Source: VAZQ01 sp963725185 (GTDB lineage: Bacteria > Pseudomonadota > Alphaproteobacteria > Rhizobiales > Xanthobacteraceae). Taken from it: 64,000 nt of DNA. The position numbers and the translations under genes were made by a program. The notes below the pieces were generated by a model, which ran no database searches, was not told the origin of the DNA, and saw nothing but the letters and a program-made list of their open reading frames with translations. The stretch covers positions 1 through 64,000 of the forward strand of contig CAVRXO010000009.1 in assembly GCA_963725185.1 (NCBI GenBank), written 5' to 3'. Below are positions 45,259 through 53,161 of the stretch, in pieces; within the stretch, counting starts at the first letter, position 1; each line of letters starts with the position of its first letter.

Positions 45259-46291
45259 ATGAAGCCGAAAGTTTTTGTGGTCCAGCCGATCCCGGAGGTG
45301 GCGTTGGACATCCTGCGCGAAGCTGCCGATGTCACCGTCTATCCGTATCTCGACCGCCAGATCAGCGTGGATGAGCTCGCGGCCAATGCCAAGCGGGCCG
45401 ACTGGCTGTTTGTTCTGCACGAGACGCCGGTGACCGCCGAGGTCATCAATGCCAATCCGCATCTCAAGGGTATTGGCTGCATGGCGGGAGGACACCTCCA
45501 TATCGACGTCGAGGCAGCGAATGCGCGCAAGGTTCCGATCGTGCTGGAAGACAAGGACCCGCGGACCAGCGTGATTCCCGCGACCGGCGATCTGACCCTC
45601 GCTATGCTGCTTGGGCTCGCTTACCGGCTGGTGGATGCCGACCGCTATACGCGCTGCGGCAAGTTTCGCCAGGAGCAGACAATGGCCCTGATGGGGCTCG
45701 GCTGCCGGGGCAAGACGATCGGCCTGATCGGCATGGGCAAGCTCGCCCTCTACATGGTGCCCAGGCTTTTGGCCTTCGACATGAACGTCGTCTACAGCAA
45801 GCCGACCCGGCTGCCGATCGAGCGGGAGCAGGAGCTGGGGGTCAAATGGGCGTCGAGCCTCGACGAGCTGCTCAAGCAGAGCGATTTTGTTTGCATCGCC
45901 TGCCGGTACAGCCCGAGCACGCACAAGCTCATCGGCAAGCGTGAGCTCGAGCCTGATGAAACCCGAGGCCTATCTGATCAATACCGGGCGTGGCCGCATC
46001 GTGGACGAGCCGGAGCTCATCAACGCCCTGAAGGAGAAGCGGATCGCGGGCGCCGCCCTCGATGTCTTCTGGAACGAGCCGTATTGGAACGAGCCCTGGG
46101 AGCCGGAATCCCCATGGGTCCCGGAGGAGCTCTGCAACCTCGACAACGTCATCCTCTCTCCCCACAACGGCGGCGCAACCTGGGATGTGCGCGGCCGCAA
46201 GGCCGCGGTGGTCGCGCGCGGCATGGTCGCCGTGATGAGGGGAGAGCGTCCTGAGACGCTGTTCAATCCGCAAATCTATGCAGGCGCTTAG
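45259..46291 (+). CDS. D-2-hydroxyacid dehydrogenase, paralogue H7, frameshifted
   Basis: It starts at 45259 (MKPKVFVVQPIPEVALDIL). At 45951 one extra G interrupts KRELDLMKPEAYLINTGRG, with the second part intact in the next frame to 46291, about 343 codons in total. Catalytic set is complete: GLIGMGKLALYMV, LINTGRGRIVDE, LDVFWNEPYWNEP, LSPHNGGATWD. It lies between P6 and the tandem YCII gene. Confidence 0.82.
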
Positions 46292-46344
46292 GGCGTCAGG
46301 CGAAAAAGCCTGCCGCCAACAACGTGCTGACGAGGGGTTGCGAA

Positions 46345-46947
46345 ATGGGTCAAGTCGGACTGCAAATGACGGACATGGATCTCGCTACGGTCCCTCAATC
46401 GCTGCGACAAGACCACGCCCGGTTCTTGAGAGACTACAGGAGCGCCCTGGTCACCTTCGGCCCGATCCATCATTCCAATGGCGCTCCGGCCGGCTATGCC
46501 TACCAGACCGATTTTCCCGGGACGAACCCCGAATCCCTGGGCGAGTTCCTGCAGAGCGATCCTTTTTGCAAAGCCGGTCTCTATCGTTCCAGCGTCGTGA
46601 GCGGGTGGCGGGTCGCTCTCCCGCATCGGCAGCCGACAATGCCTCCGCGGCCGCAGTTTGCGGGCTTTTTCTTTCACGGCACCGGCAAGCCGAATATCAC
46701 CGAGCGGCGAAATACCTTGAGCCAATTGCATCGAGACCATCTCGGCCCCAGGGACAACACCAACTGCCTCTCGCGCGGCGGGCTGACCGACCGCGACGGG
46801 CAAGTATGGCTCGGCAGCGCCATGGTCTACGAATTTCCCGATCGAGACGCGCTCGATGAATTCTTCATGGACGAGCCGTTCCGCACGAATGGGCTGTACG
46901 AACGCATCGACATCTACAATTGGCGGCGCGGTACGATGGTTGATTGA
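46345..46947 (+). CDS. Protein with two YCII-related (dimeric alpha-beta barrel) domains
   Basis: This 200-residue protein has two copies of the YCII-like pattern. The first ends FLQSDPFCKAGLYRSSVVSG and the second ends FFMDEPFRTNGLYERIDIYN, both matching the family phrase F-x-x-(D)-P-F-x-x-(A/N)-G-L-Y-x-x-(V/I). The start at 46345 is preferred over a GTG at 46324. YCII proteins are small enzymes or binding proteins of largely unknown reaction; tandem fusion is less common. A deleted copy of the C-terminal part exists at 50527. Confidence 0.7.
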   Translation: MGQVGLQMTDMDLATVPQSLRQDHARFLRDYRSALVTFGPIHHSNGAPAGYAYQTDFPGTNPESLGEFLQSDPFCKAGLYRSSVVSGWRVALPHRQPTMPPRPQFAGFFFHGTGKPNITERRNTLSQLHRDHLGPRDNTNCLSRGGLTDRDGQVWLGSAMVYEFPDRDALDEFFMDEPFRTNGLYERIDIYNWRRGTMVD

Positions 46948-47065
46948 GCGGGCTTCGACGCGGAGGTGGTCGCGCACGGTTCGATCATGACACCCGGATC
47001 GCGACGGGGGACCTCTCGCGGTGCGTCGAGAGGAAATTGAGCAGGAAACCAAGGGAGGACGTGTG

Positions 47066-48121
47066 ATGACCGGCAAGCAAATCCAAGCTCGACCTAAAGT
47101 CGAGAGCGCGGCGTCGGACGTTCGGCTCACGCGTAGGAGGGCTCTTGCGGGCGGGCTCGCGTTGGGGGCGGGTCTCGGTCCGTTCGGAATTATCGGCAAG
47201 GCTTCCGCCGCACCGGTCGTGATGCGCTTTGGCAGCGACAGCCCGATGGGCTCTCCCCATACCAAGTCCGCTTTGGTCTTGAAGGACCTGGTCGAGAGCC
47301 GGACGTCGGGACGCGTGCAGGTGACGGTCTTTCCGGATGGCCAGCTCGGCGGCAACGGGCTGATGACGAACTCCGTCAAGTCTGGGACGCTCGACGCGGT
47401 CGTGACCTCGATCGCCTACATCAGCGCCGCCGTGCCCCAAGCCGATGTGTTCAATCTTCCGTTTCTCTACCGGGACACCGACCAGGTCATTCGGTTCGCC
47501 AACGGACCGGTCGGTGCGCTGCTGAAGCCCAAGATCGACGCGGCTTTCGCCTGCGAGATGCTGGGCTACACGTCGGACGGTTCGCGAAATCTCTGGAATG
47601 GCAAGCGTCCGATCAGGACGCCGGCCGACGTCGCCGGATTGAAGATGGCGGTTGCCCCCAGCAAGATCCAAAGGGACACCGTTCTCGCCTTTGGCGGGAT
47701 TCCCACTGTCCTCGAGCTCACCGCCCTGTACACGTCGCTGCAGACCGGCCTGGTCGACGGCAGCGACAAGACCTCCACCGATATGCTCGAGCTGAAGCTG
47801 TATCAGGTCACCAAATACCTGACCCTGACCAACCACTTCAGCATCGTCAGCGTGCTGATCGTCTCCAAGAAATTTATGGACAAGCTGGAGTCGCGGGATC
47901 AGGAGATCGTTCGGGCCGCGGGACAGCCGGCCGTGGACGCCCAGGTGCAGGAGGTTCTCAAAAACGAGAAGACCGCGCTTGCTTTCATGCAGGAGAAGGG
48001 TCTGCAGGTGTTCGAGATGGAGAATCCCAAGGCCTTCTCCGACAAGATGGAGGCCGTCTACAAGGACGCGTCCGAGCGGATCGGCGCCGACCTCATCGCG
48101 CAGGTGCGCGCATTTTCGTGA
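47066..48121 (+). CDS. TRAP transporter solute-binding protein (DctP family), paralogue P7
   Basis: This intact 351-residue receptor starts at 47066 after GGGAGGA. The signal segment is RLTRRRALAGGLALGAGLG, ending ASAAP. Core: VVMRFGSDSPMGSPHTKSAL, SGRVQVTVFPDGQLGGNGLM, DVFNLPFLYRDTDQVI and DGSRNLWNGKRPIRTPADV. It is 18 bases from P8, so two receptors are encoded in tandem before DctM. Confidence 0.92.
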   Translation: MTGKQIQARPKVESAASDVRLTRRRALAGGLALGAGLGPFGIIGKASAAPVVMRFGSDSPMGSPHTKSALVLKDLVESRTSGRVQVTVFPDGQLGGNGLMTNSVKSGTLDAVVTSIAYISAAVPQADVFNLPFLYRDTDQVIRFANGPVGALLKPKIDAAFACEMLGYTSDGSRNLWNGKRPIRTPADVAGLKMAVAPSKIQRDTVLAFGGIPTVLELTALYTSLQTGLVDGSDKTSTDMLELKLYQVTKYLTLTNHFSIVSVLIVSKKFMDKLESRDQEIVRAAGQPAVDAQVQEVLKNEKTALAFMQEKGLQVFEMENPKAFSDKMEAVYKDASERIGADLIAQVRAFS

Positions 48122-48139
48122 TCTTGCGAGGCCGCCTTC

Positions 48140-49201
48140 ATGCGCGATGAGCAGATCGGGAGAGGCGCCGGAGCCGGGCATCAGAGGGCGGGCCGATGCG
48201 TTTCGCGTAGGAGCGTCCTCAGGGACGGTCTGGCGCTCGGGGCCGGCTTCAGCCTCGGCACGCTTGGATCGGTGCGCACCGGCACGGCTGCATCGGTGAC
48301 GATGCGGTTCGGCAGCGACAGCCCGATCGACTCGCCCCATACGAGCTCGGCCATTGCTCTCAAGCAGATTGTCGAGAGCCGCACGTCGGGCCGCGTTGCT
48401 GTTGCCGTCTTCCCGGACTCTCAACTCGGCAACAACGGGACCATGACGAATTCCATCAAGTCGGGAACGCTCGATGCGGTCGTGACCGACATGTCGCACA
48501 TCAGCGTCGCGGTTCGTGAGGCCGACGTCTTCAATCTCCCTTTCGTCTACCGGGATACCGAGCATGTGCTCCGGTTCGCCAATGGCCCGGCGGGAGCGGG
48601 GCTCAGGCCGAAGATTGAAGACGCATTCGCCTGCGAGGTGCTGGGTTTTGCCTCCGATGGCTCGCGCAACCTGTGGAACGGCAAACGCCCGATCAGAACC
48701 GCCGCAGACGTGGTCGGACTCAAAATGGGGCTCGGCTCGAGCAAGATCCAGCGTGATACCATACTGGCCTTTGGCGGAATTCCGACGGTGGTGGAGATCA
48801 ACGCGCTCTACACGGCGCTGCAGACCGGTCTCATCGACGGCAGCGACCGCACCACCTCGGATATGATTGCGCTGAAGCTCTATCAGGTGACCAGATACCT
48901 GACGCTCACGAATTACTTCAGTATCGTCAGCGTGCTGATCGTCTCGAAGAAATTCATGAGCAAGCTCGACCCCGCGGATCAGGCCATCGTTCGCGAGGCC
49001 GGACAAGCCGCCGTTGAAGCCCAGCTCATGGCGATCGTCAAAAGCGAGAAGAGTGCGCTCACGTTCCTGCGGGAAAAGGGAATTCAAGTCGCTCCAATGG
49101 AGAGTCCCGGGTCGTTCTCCGACAAGCTTGATTCCGTGTACCGGGAGGCCGCCGATCGAATTGGAGCGGATCTGGTCGAGCAGGCGCGCAGCTTCTCATA
49201 G
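48140..49201 (+). CDS. TRAP transporter solute-binding protein (DctP family), paralogue P8
   Basis: This intact 353-residue receptor has the signal CVSRRSVLRDGLALGAGFSL. Core: VTMRFGSDSPIDSPHTSSAI, SGRVAVAVFPDSQLGNNGTM, DVFNLPFVYRDTEHVL and DGSRNLWNGKRPIRTAADV. It ends 11 bases before DctM and is the receptor closest to that permease. P7 and P8 are similar over their whole length and probably arose by tandem duplication. Confidence 0.92.
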   Translation: MRDEQIGRGAGAGHQRAGRCVSRRSVLRDGLALGAGFSLGTLGSVRTGTAASVTMRFGSDSPIDSPHTSSAIALKQIVESRTSGRVAVAVFPDSQLGNNGTMTNSIKSGTLDAVVTDMSHISVAVREADVFNLPFVYRDTEHVLRFANGPAGAGLRPKIEDAFACEVLGFASDGSRNLWNGKRPIRTAADVVGLKMGLGSSKIQRDTILAFGGIPTVVEINALYTALQTGLIDGSDRTTSDMIALKLYQVTRYLTLTNYFSIVSVLIVSKKFMSKLDPADQAIVREAGQAAVEAQLMAIVKSEKSALTFLREKGIQVAPMESPGSFSDKLDSVYREAADRIGADLVEQARSFS

Positions 49202-49212
49202 GGCTTGGATTG

Positions 49213-50505
49213 ATGCCGATTGCTATAGGGATTTCCTGGCTGATCTTGATGTACCTCGGAGTGCCGATTGCATTCGTGCTCGGCGCATCGGCCATGATCG
49301 GCGTTCTGCTCGGCCCGGACGGATCCGACACGCTGCCCGCTCTCATAGAGCAGATGTTCGTATCGATCAGCTCCTTCAACTTCCTGGCGATCCCGCTCTT
49401 CGTCTTCACCGGCGGCCTCCTGGCCGAAGGCGGCATCGCGAAGATTCTCATGGACCTGGCGAATCTCACCATCGGGCGTGGACGCGGCGGAATGGGTGCG
49501 TCAATCGTCGCTTCCGCCATGGTGTTTCACGGGATTTCCGGATCCTCATCGGCTGACGCGGCCGCCATCGGCAAGGTGACGCTGCCGACGCTTCGGGAGC
49601 AAGGTTATCCGTTGCCGTTCAGTGTCGCGCTTCTCGCGACCGCCGGGGCTACCGGCACCCTTATCCCGCCGACCAACGATCTCATCCTGATCGGCATCGT
49701 CGGCAACATGTCGATCGCCGGACTGTTCTCGGCCGGCATTCTGCCGGCCTGCCTCAACGGTCTCGGGCTCATGTCGCTTGTCGTCTATCTCTCGCGCCGC
49801 CGCGGCTACGGCAATGTGACGATCCCGTTTTCGTTGAAGCAAGCCGCTCAGGCTTTCTTCAGGGCGATCCCGGCGCTTTTCATGGTCGTGATCATCCTGG
49901 GCGGCATTCTGGGCGGCGTGTTCACGCCCACCGAAGCCGCGTCCGTCGCGGTGTTCTACGGTCTGTTTCTGGCCTTTGTGGTGTATCGTTCGATCACTTT
50001 CGCCAAGTTTCTGGGAATTTTCCGCACCACGATCGAGCTGAGCGGGATGGTGCTGCTGGTGATCGGGATGGCCTCCATGCTGGGCTATGCGCTCACCATT
50101 TTTCAGGTGCCGCACGAGCTTGGCAGGCTGCTCGATTCGTTTGCGCCCGGCAGAATCCTGTTTCTGCTTTTCGTCCAGATTACCTTCTACGCGATCGGGA
50201 CATGCATGGACACCGTCCCGGCCATCCTGATCTTGATTCCGATCTTGACGCCCATGGCCATTGCGCGCGGCATCGAACCGATCCACTTCGGGATTCTGGT
50301 CGAATGCAATGTGGCCCTCCATCTTGCGTGTCCACCGGTCGGCAACGTCTTGTTCACCGCGTGCGCGGTCGGCAACACTCCGCTTGAGACGGTTATCAAG
50401 CCGATCCTGCCGATGATCGCCATCCTGACGGTGACGATGCTCATCATCACCTATGTGCCGGACATCGCGATGTATCTGCCGCGGCTCCTTAGGCTGGTGG
50501 ATTGA
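49213..50505 (+). CDS. TRAP transporter large permease subunit DctM, second copy
   Basis: This 430-residue permease starts at the ATG 49213 (a TTG at 49210 is in frame), as in its close paralogue at 51805. Motifs: YLGVPIAFVLGASAMIGVLL, FHGISGSSSADAAAIGKVTL, LIPPTNDLILIGIVGNMSIA and GGVFTPTEAASVAVFYG. No DctQ gene accompanies it: P8 lies directly upstream and a YCII remnant directly downstream. It may share the DctQ at 51194. Confidence 0.94.
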   Translation: MPIAIGISWLILMYLGVPIAFVLGASAMIGVLLGPDGSDTLPALIEQMFVSISSFNFLAIPLFVFTGGLLAEGGIAKILMDLANLTIGRGRGGMGASIVASAMVFHGISGSSSADAAAIGKVTLPTLREQGYPLPFSVALLATAGATGTLIPPTNDLILIGIVGNMSIAGLFSAGILPACLNGLGLMSLVVYLSRRRGYGNVTIPFSLKQAAQAFFRAIPALFMVVIILGGILGGVFTPTEAASVAVFYGLFLAFVVYRSITFAKFLGIFRTTIELSGMVLLVIGMASMLGYALTIFQVPHELGRLLDSFAPGRILFLLFVQITFYAIGTCMDTVPAILILIPILTPMAIARGIEPIHFGILVECNVALHLACPPVGNVLFTACAVGNTPLETVIKPILPMIAILTVTMLIITYVPDIAMYLPRLLRLVD

Positions 50506-50526
50506 GTCGACGCGATCAGAGGAAAG

Positions 50527-50607
50527 TTTGCCAGGACGAGCGGCTCCATACCAATGGTCTCTACGAACGGATCGACAGCTACGATTGGCAACGCGGCGCA
50601 ATGCTGT
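50527..50607 (+). pseudogene. Remnant of a tandem-YCII gene
   Basis: The frame reads QDERLHTNGLYERIDSYDWQ then RGAM, which matches the C-terminal end of the protein at 46345 (MDEPFRTNGLYERIDIYNWR then RGTM). Nothing of the rest remains between the DctM stop and this fragment, so most of a second YCII gene has been deleted here. Confidence 0.75.
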
Positions 50608-50719
50608 CTGATCGGACTCAAAGCGAGTGCGGGCATCGATGCGAAGGCTGCCATCTAGGCTCGCGCGCGTTTCGGACAGAAGATGAGCAGCGCGATGGAA
50701 AAATGAGCACTCCAACAGT

Positions 50720-50747
50720 TTGCGACCGGCGCGGGTTTGTGCTAAAG
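50720..50747 (+). promoter_or_regulatory. Candidate promoter for riboswitch C operon
   Basis: TTGCGA (50720-50725) and CTAAAG (50742-50747) are spaced by 16 bases and lie just upstream of the riboswitch. The -10 match is weak. Confidence 0.3.
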
Positions 50748-50756
50748 AAAAGTTCC

Positions 50757-50940
50757 AAGGCGGCTAGGGTTCCGGCCGGCGCAATCGACGTATCTGTCGA
50801 TAGTTGTCGACGTACATGTCGTGATCGTGTGGTGACTGGTCCGAGAGCCGCAGTTCATCGGGAGACATCCGGTGGATGCACGGAGGGACAAAAGCCCGGG
50901 AGGTGGTTGACCAAAGGGTTTGGTCATGGTCCCTTCTGTT
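50757..50940 (+). promoter_or_regulatory. ykkC-family riboswitch, guanidine-I type (copy C)
   Basis: Conserved blocks in order: GGCGGCTAGGGTTCCGGCC (50759-50777), a long variable arm rich in CGAC/GTCG, GACTGGTCCGAGAG, hairpin arms TTCATCGG (50854-50861) and CCGGTGGA (50869-50876), then CACGGAGGGACAAAAGCCCG and GGAGG. A perfect hairpin TGACCAAA / TTTGGTCA (50909-50927) follows. AGGGAC (50884-50889) in the aptamer is complementary to GTCCCT (50929-50934) after the hairpin, a candidate competing stem. About 250 bases of leader separate it from DctQ. The operon includes the ureohydrolase, the best support for guanidine as ligand. Confidence 0.89.
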
Positions 50941-51193
50941 TGGCACAATTTAGCTCTCCCAGCTGGATCGCCCAAGTTGTCGATGCCGCGATCGTCCGCC
51001 GGACGATCAGTGGTCGGCCACGGCGTGGCGTCCCCACCGCCCGCTGTTATTTCGCAGCCCACCGTCATTTCATCGGGAGGGTCGCGGTCCCAGACATGCC
51101 CTTGCGCATGTCCGCGGCCCGTGATGGTCTCACATTGACTACGCTCCCTGATCTTCAACGCAGGGCGCCGTCGCGCGGGAGCGAGTTGCAGAA

Positions 51194-51799
51194 ATGACGC
51201 TCGTTCAAATCCAATTCTATCTCGCGGAACTGGGCCGCTGGTTCGAGAACGCGCTGATCGTGATCTGCGGAATACTTCTCTGCGTCATGGCCTCGAGTGT
51301 GTTCTTCGAGGTCCTCATCCGCTATGTCATCCAGGCTCCGACCGCCTGGACCGAGGAAGTCGCGCAGTTCATTCTGGTTTGGTATGGCTTGCTTGCGGCT
51401 GCGGTCGGTGCCCGGAAAGGCATACACTTCGCCATCCGCTGGGGACTTATTGGTTTTAGTGACCGGACGCGCTGGCTCATCCGGCAGGGCGTGAACATCG
51501 GGGTTATCGTGTTCCTGCTGGTTCTGCTGAAGCAGGGCCTCGGCTATCTCGACATCGTTGCGAACCAGACCTCGACCGGCTCGGAAATCAACATGCGTTT
51601 CCCCTGGGCGGGCATTCCGGCCGGGATCGGTGCGATCCTGACGATGTACCTGCTCGACCTGGCGGACGCGGTCCTTTCGGTCTTCACGGGCCGGCGGTTC
51701 AGCATAAAGGAGGCGCGGGAGGACGAAATCCATCGCACGCTGCGCGGCGACGCGGTGCCGCCCCCGCCCGTCATTCCCCCATCGAGCTCATCGGACTGA
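51194..51799 (+). CDS. TRAP transporter small permease subunit DctQ, second copy
   Basis: This 201-residue four-helix membrane protein has the DctQ phrase APTAWTEEVAQFILVWYGLL in helix 2 and a hydrophobic fourth helix before a charged, proline-rich tail (about 175-201). It starts at 51194 and ends 5 bases before DctM at 51805, so the two are one unit under riboswitch C. No receptor gene lies between the riboswitch and DctQ; P7/P8 just upstream are the likely partners. Confidence 0.92.
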   Translation: MTLVQIQFYLAELGRWFENALIVICGILLCVMASSVFFEVLIRYVIQAPTAWTEEVAQFILVWYGLLAAAVGARKGIHFAIRWGLIGFSDRTRWLIRQGVNIGVIVFLLVLLKQGLGYLDIVANQTSTGSEINMRFPWAGIPAGIGAILTMYLLDLADAVLSVFTGRRFSIKEAREDEIHRTLRGDAVPPPPVIPPSSSSD

Positions 51800-51804
51800 C
51801 AGTC

Positions 51805-53097
51805 ATGCCGATCGCCATCGGGATCGCGTGGCTGCTCTTGATGTACCTCGGAGTGCCGATTGCTTTCGTGCTCGGCGCATCGGCTATGATCGGAGTCCTG
51901 CTCGCCCCTGACGGGACCGACCTGCTGCCGGCGCTGCTGCAGCAATTGTTCGTTGCGGTCAGCTCCTTCAACTTCCTGGCGATCCCGCTCTTCGTCTTCA
52001 CGGGCGGCATCCTGGCCGAAGGCGGCATCGCCAAAATTCTGATGGACCTCGCGACGATGACCATCGGCCGCGGCCGCGGCGGGATGGGGGCCTCGATCGT
52101 CGGGGCCTCGATGCTGTTTCATGGCATCTCCGGCTCTTCATCGGCCGACGCCGCCGCCATCGGAAAGGTGACGCTCCCGACGCTGCGGGAGCAAGGCTAT
52201 CCGTTGCCCTTCAGCGTCGCACTCCTTGCCACCGCGGGCGCCACCGGCGTGCTGATCCCGCCGACGAACGACCTGATCATCATCGGCATCGTCGGCAACA
52301 TGTCGATCGCCGGCCTGTTCGCGGCCGGAATACTGCCGGCCTGCGTCAACGGCCTGGGACTGATGGCCCTCGTGGTCTTCATCTCTTGGCGTCGCGGCTA
52401 CGGCAAAGCCCTGATATCGTTGTCGGCGAAGCAGACCGCCCTGGTGTTCCTCAAGGCAATTCCCGCTCTCTTCACGATCGTGATCATCCTGGGCGGAATT
52501 CTCGGCGGCGTGTTCACACCCACCGAGGCGGCGTCCGTCGCGGTCTTCTACGGCCTGTTTCTGGCGTTCGTGGTGTATCGATCGATCAGCATCTCGCAGT
52601 TCTTCGGAATCTTCCGCACCACGGTCGAGCTCAGCGGGATGGTGCTGCTGGTGATCGGGATGGGCTCGATGCTCGGTTATGCGCTCACCGTCTTCCAGGT
52701 CCCGCACGAGCTTGGCAGGTTGATCGACGTCGTAGCCCCGGGGAAAATACTGTTTCTCCTGTTTGTTCAGATCAGCTTCTATCTCATCGGCACGTGCATG
52801 GACACCCTGCCGGCTCTCCTGATCCTCATCCCCATCCTGACGCCCATGGCCATTGCGCGCGGCATAGAACCGATCCATTTCGGGATTCTGGTCGAATGCA
52901 ACGTGGCTCTCCATTTGGCGTGCCCGCCTCTCGGCGGCATCCTGTTCACGGCCTGCGCGGTCGGAAACACGCCGCTCGAGACGGTGATCAAGCCCATCCT
53001 GCCGATGATCGCCATCCTGACGGTGACCATGCTCATCATTACCTACGTACCGGGTATCGCAATGTATCTGCCTCGGCTCTTGAGTTTGGTGGATTGA
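51805..53097 (+). CDS. TRAP transporter large permease subunit DctM, third copy
   Basis: This 430-residue permease is nearly the same as the one at 49213 over its whole length (for example YLGVPIAFVLGASAMIGVLL and GGVFTPTEAASVAVFYG are identical), so one of the two is a recent duplicate. It differs in a few loops (SLSAKQTALVFLKAIPALFT against PFSLKQAAQAFFRAIPALFM). It lies between DctQ and the ureohydrolase. Confidence 0.94.
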   Translation: MPIAIGIAWLLLMYLGVPIAFVLGASAMIGVLLAPDGTDLLPALLQQLFVAVSSFNFLAIPLFVFTGGILAEGGIAKILMDLATMTIGRGRGGMGASIVGASMLFHGISGSSSADAAAIGKVTLPTLREQGYPLPFSVALLATAGATGVLIPPTNDLIIIGIVGNMSIAGLFAAGILPACVNGLGLMALVVFISWRRGYGKALISLSAKQTALVFLKAIPALFTIVIILGGILGGVFTPTEAASVAVFYGLFLAFVVYRSISISQFFGIFRTTVELSGMVLLVIGMGSMLGYALTVFQVPHELGRLIDVVAPGKILFLLFVQISFYLIGTCMDTLPALLILIPILTPMAIARGIEPIHFGILVECNVALHLACPPLGGILFTACAVGNTPLETVIKPILPMIAILTVTMLIITYVPGIAMYLPRLLSLVD

Positions 53098-53161
53098 GTC
53101 GATACGGAGCGTAGCCAGCCAACATCTATACTTGTCACGACGGACACAGGAGTATCACCCT

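Noticed and set aside
29751..50940. Other ligand classes for the three riboswitches (ppGpp, PRPP or ADP ykkC subtypes; guanidine-II or -III)
   Set aside because: The blocks CTAGGGTTCCGG, CTGGTCCGAGAG and GGGATAAAAGCCCGGGAG fit guanidine-I best, and the gene context is not amino acid, purine or nudix. Guanidine-II and -III have quite different, smaller structures. Model scoring would settle it.
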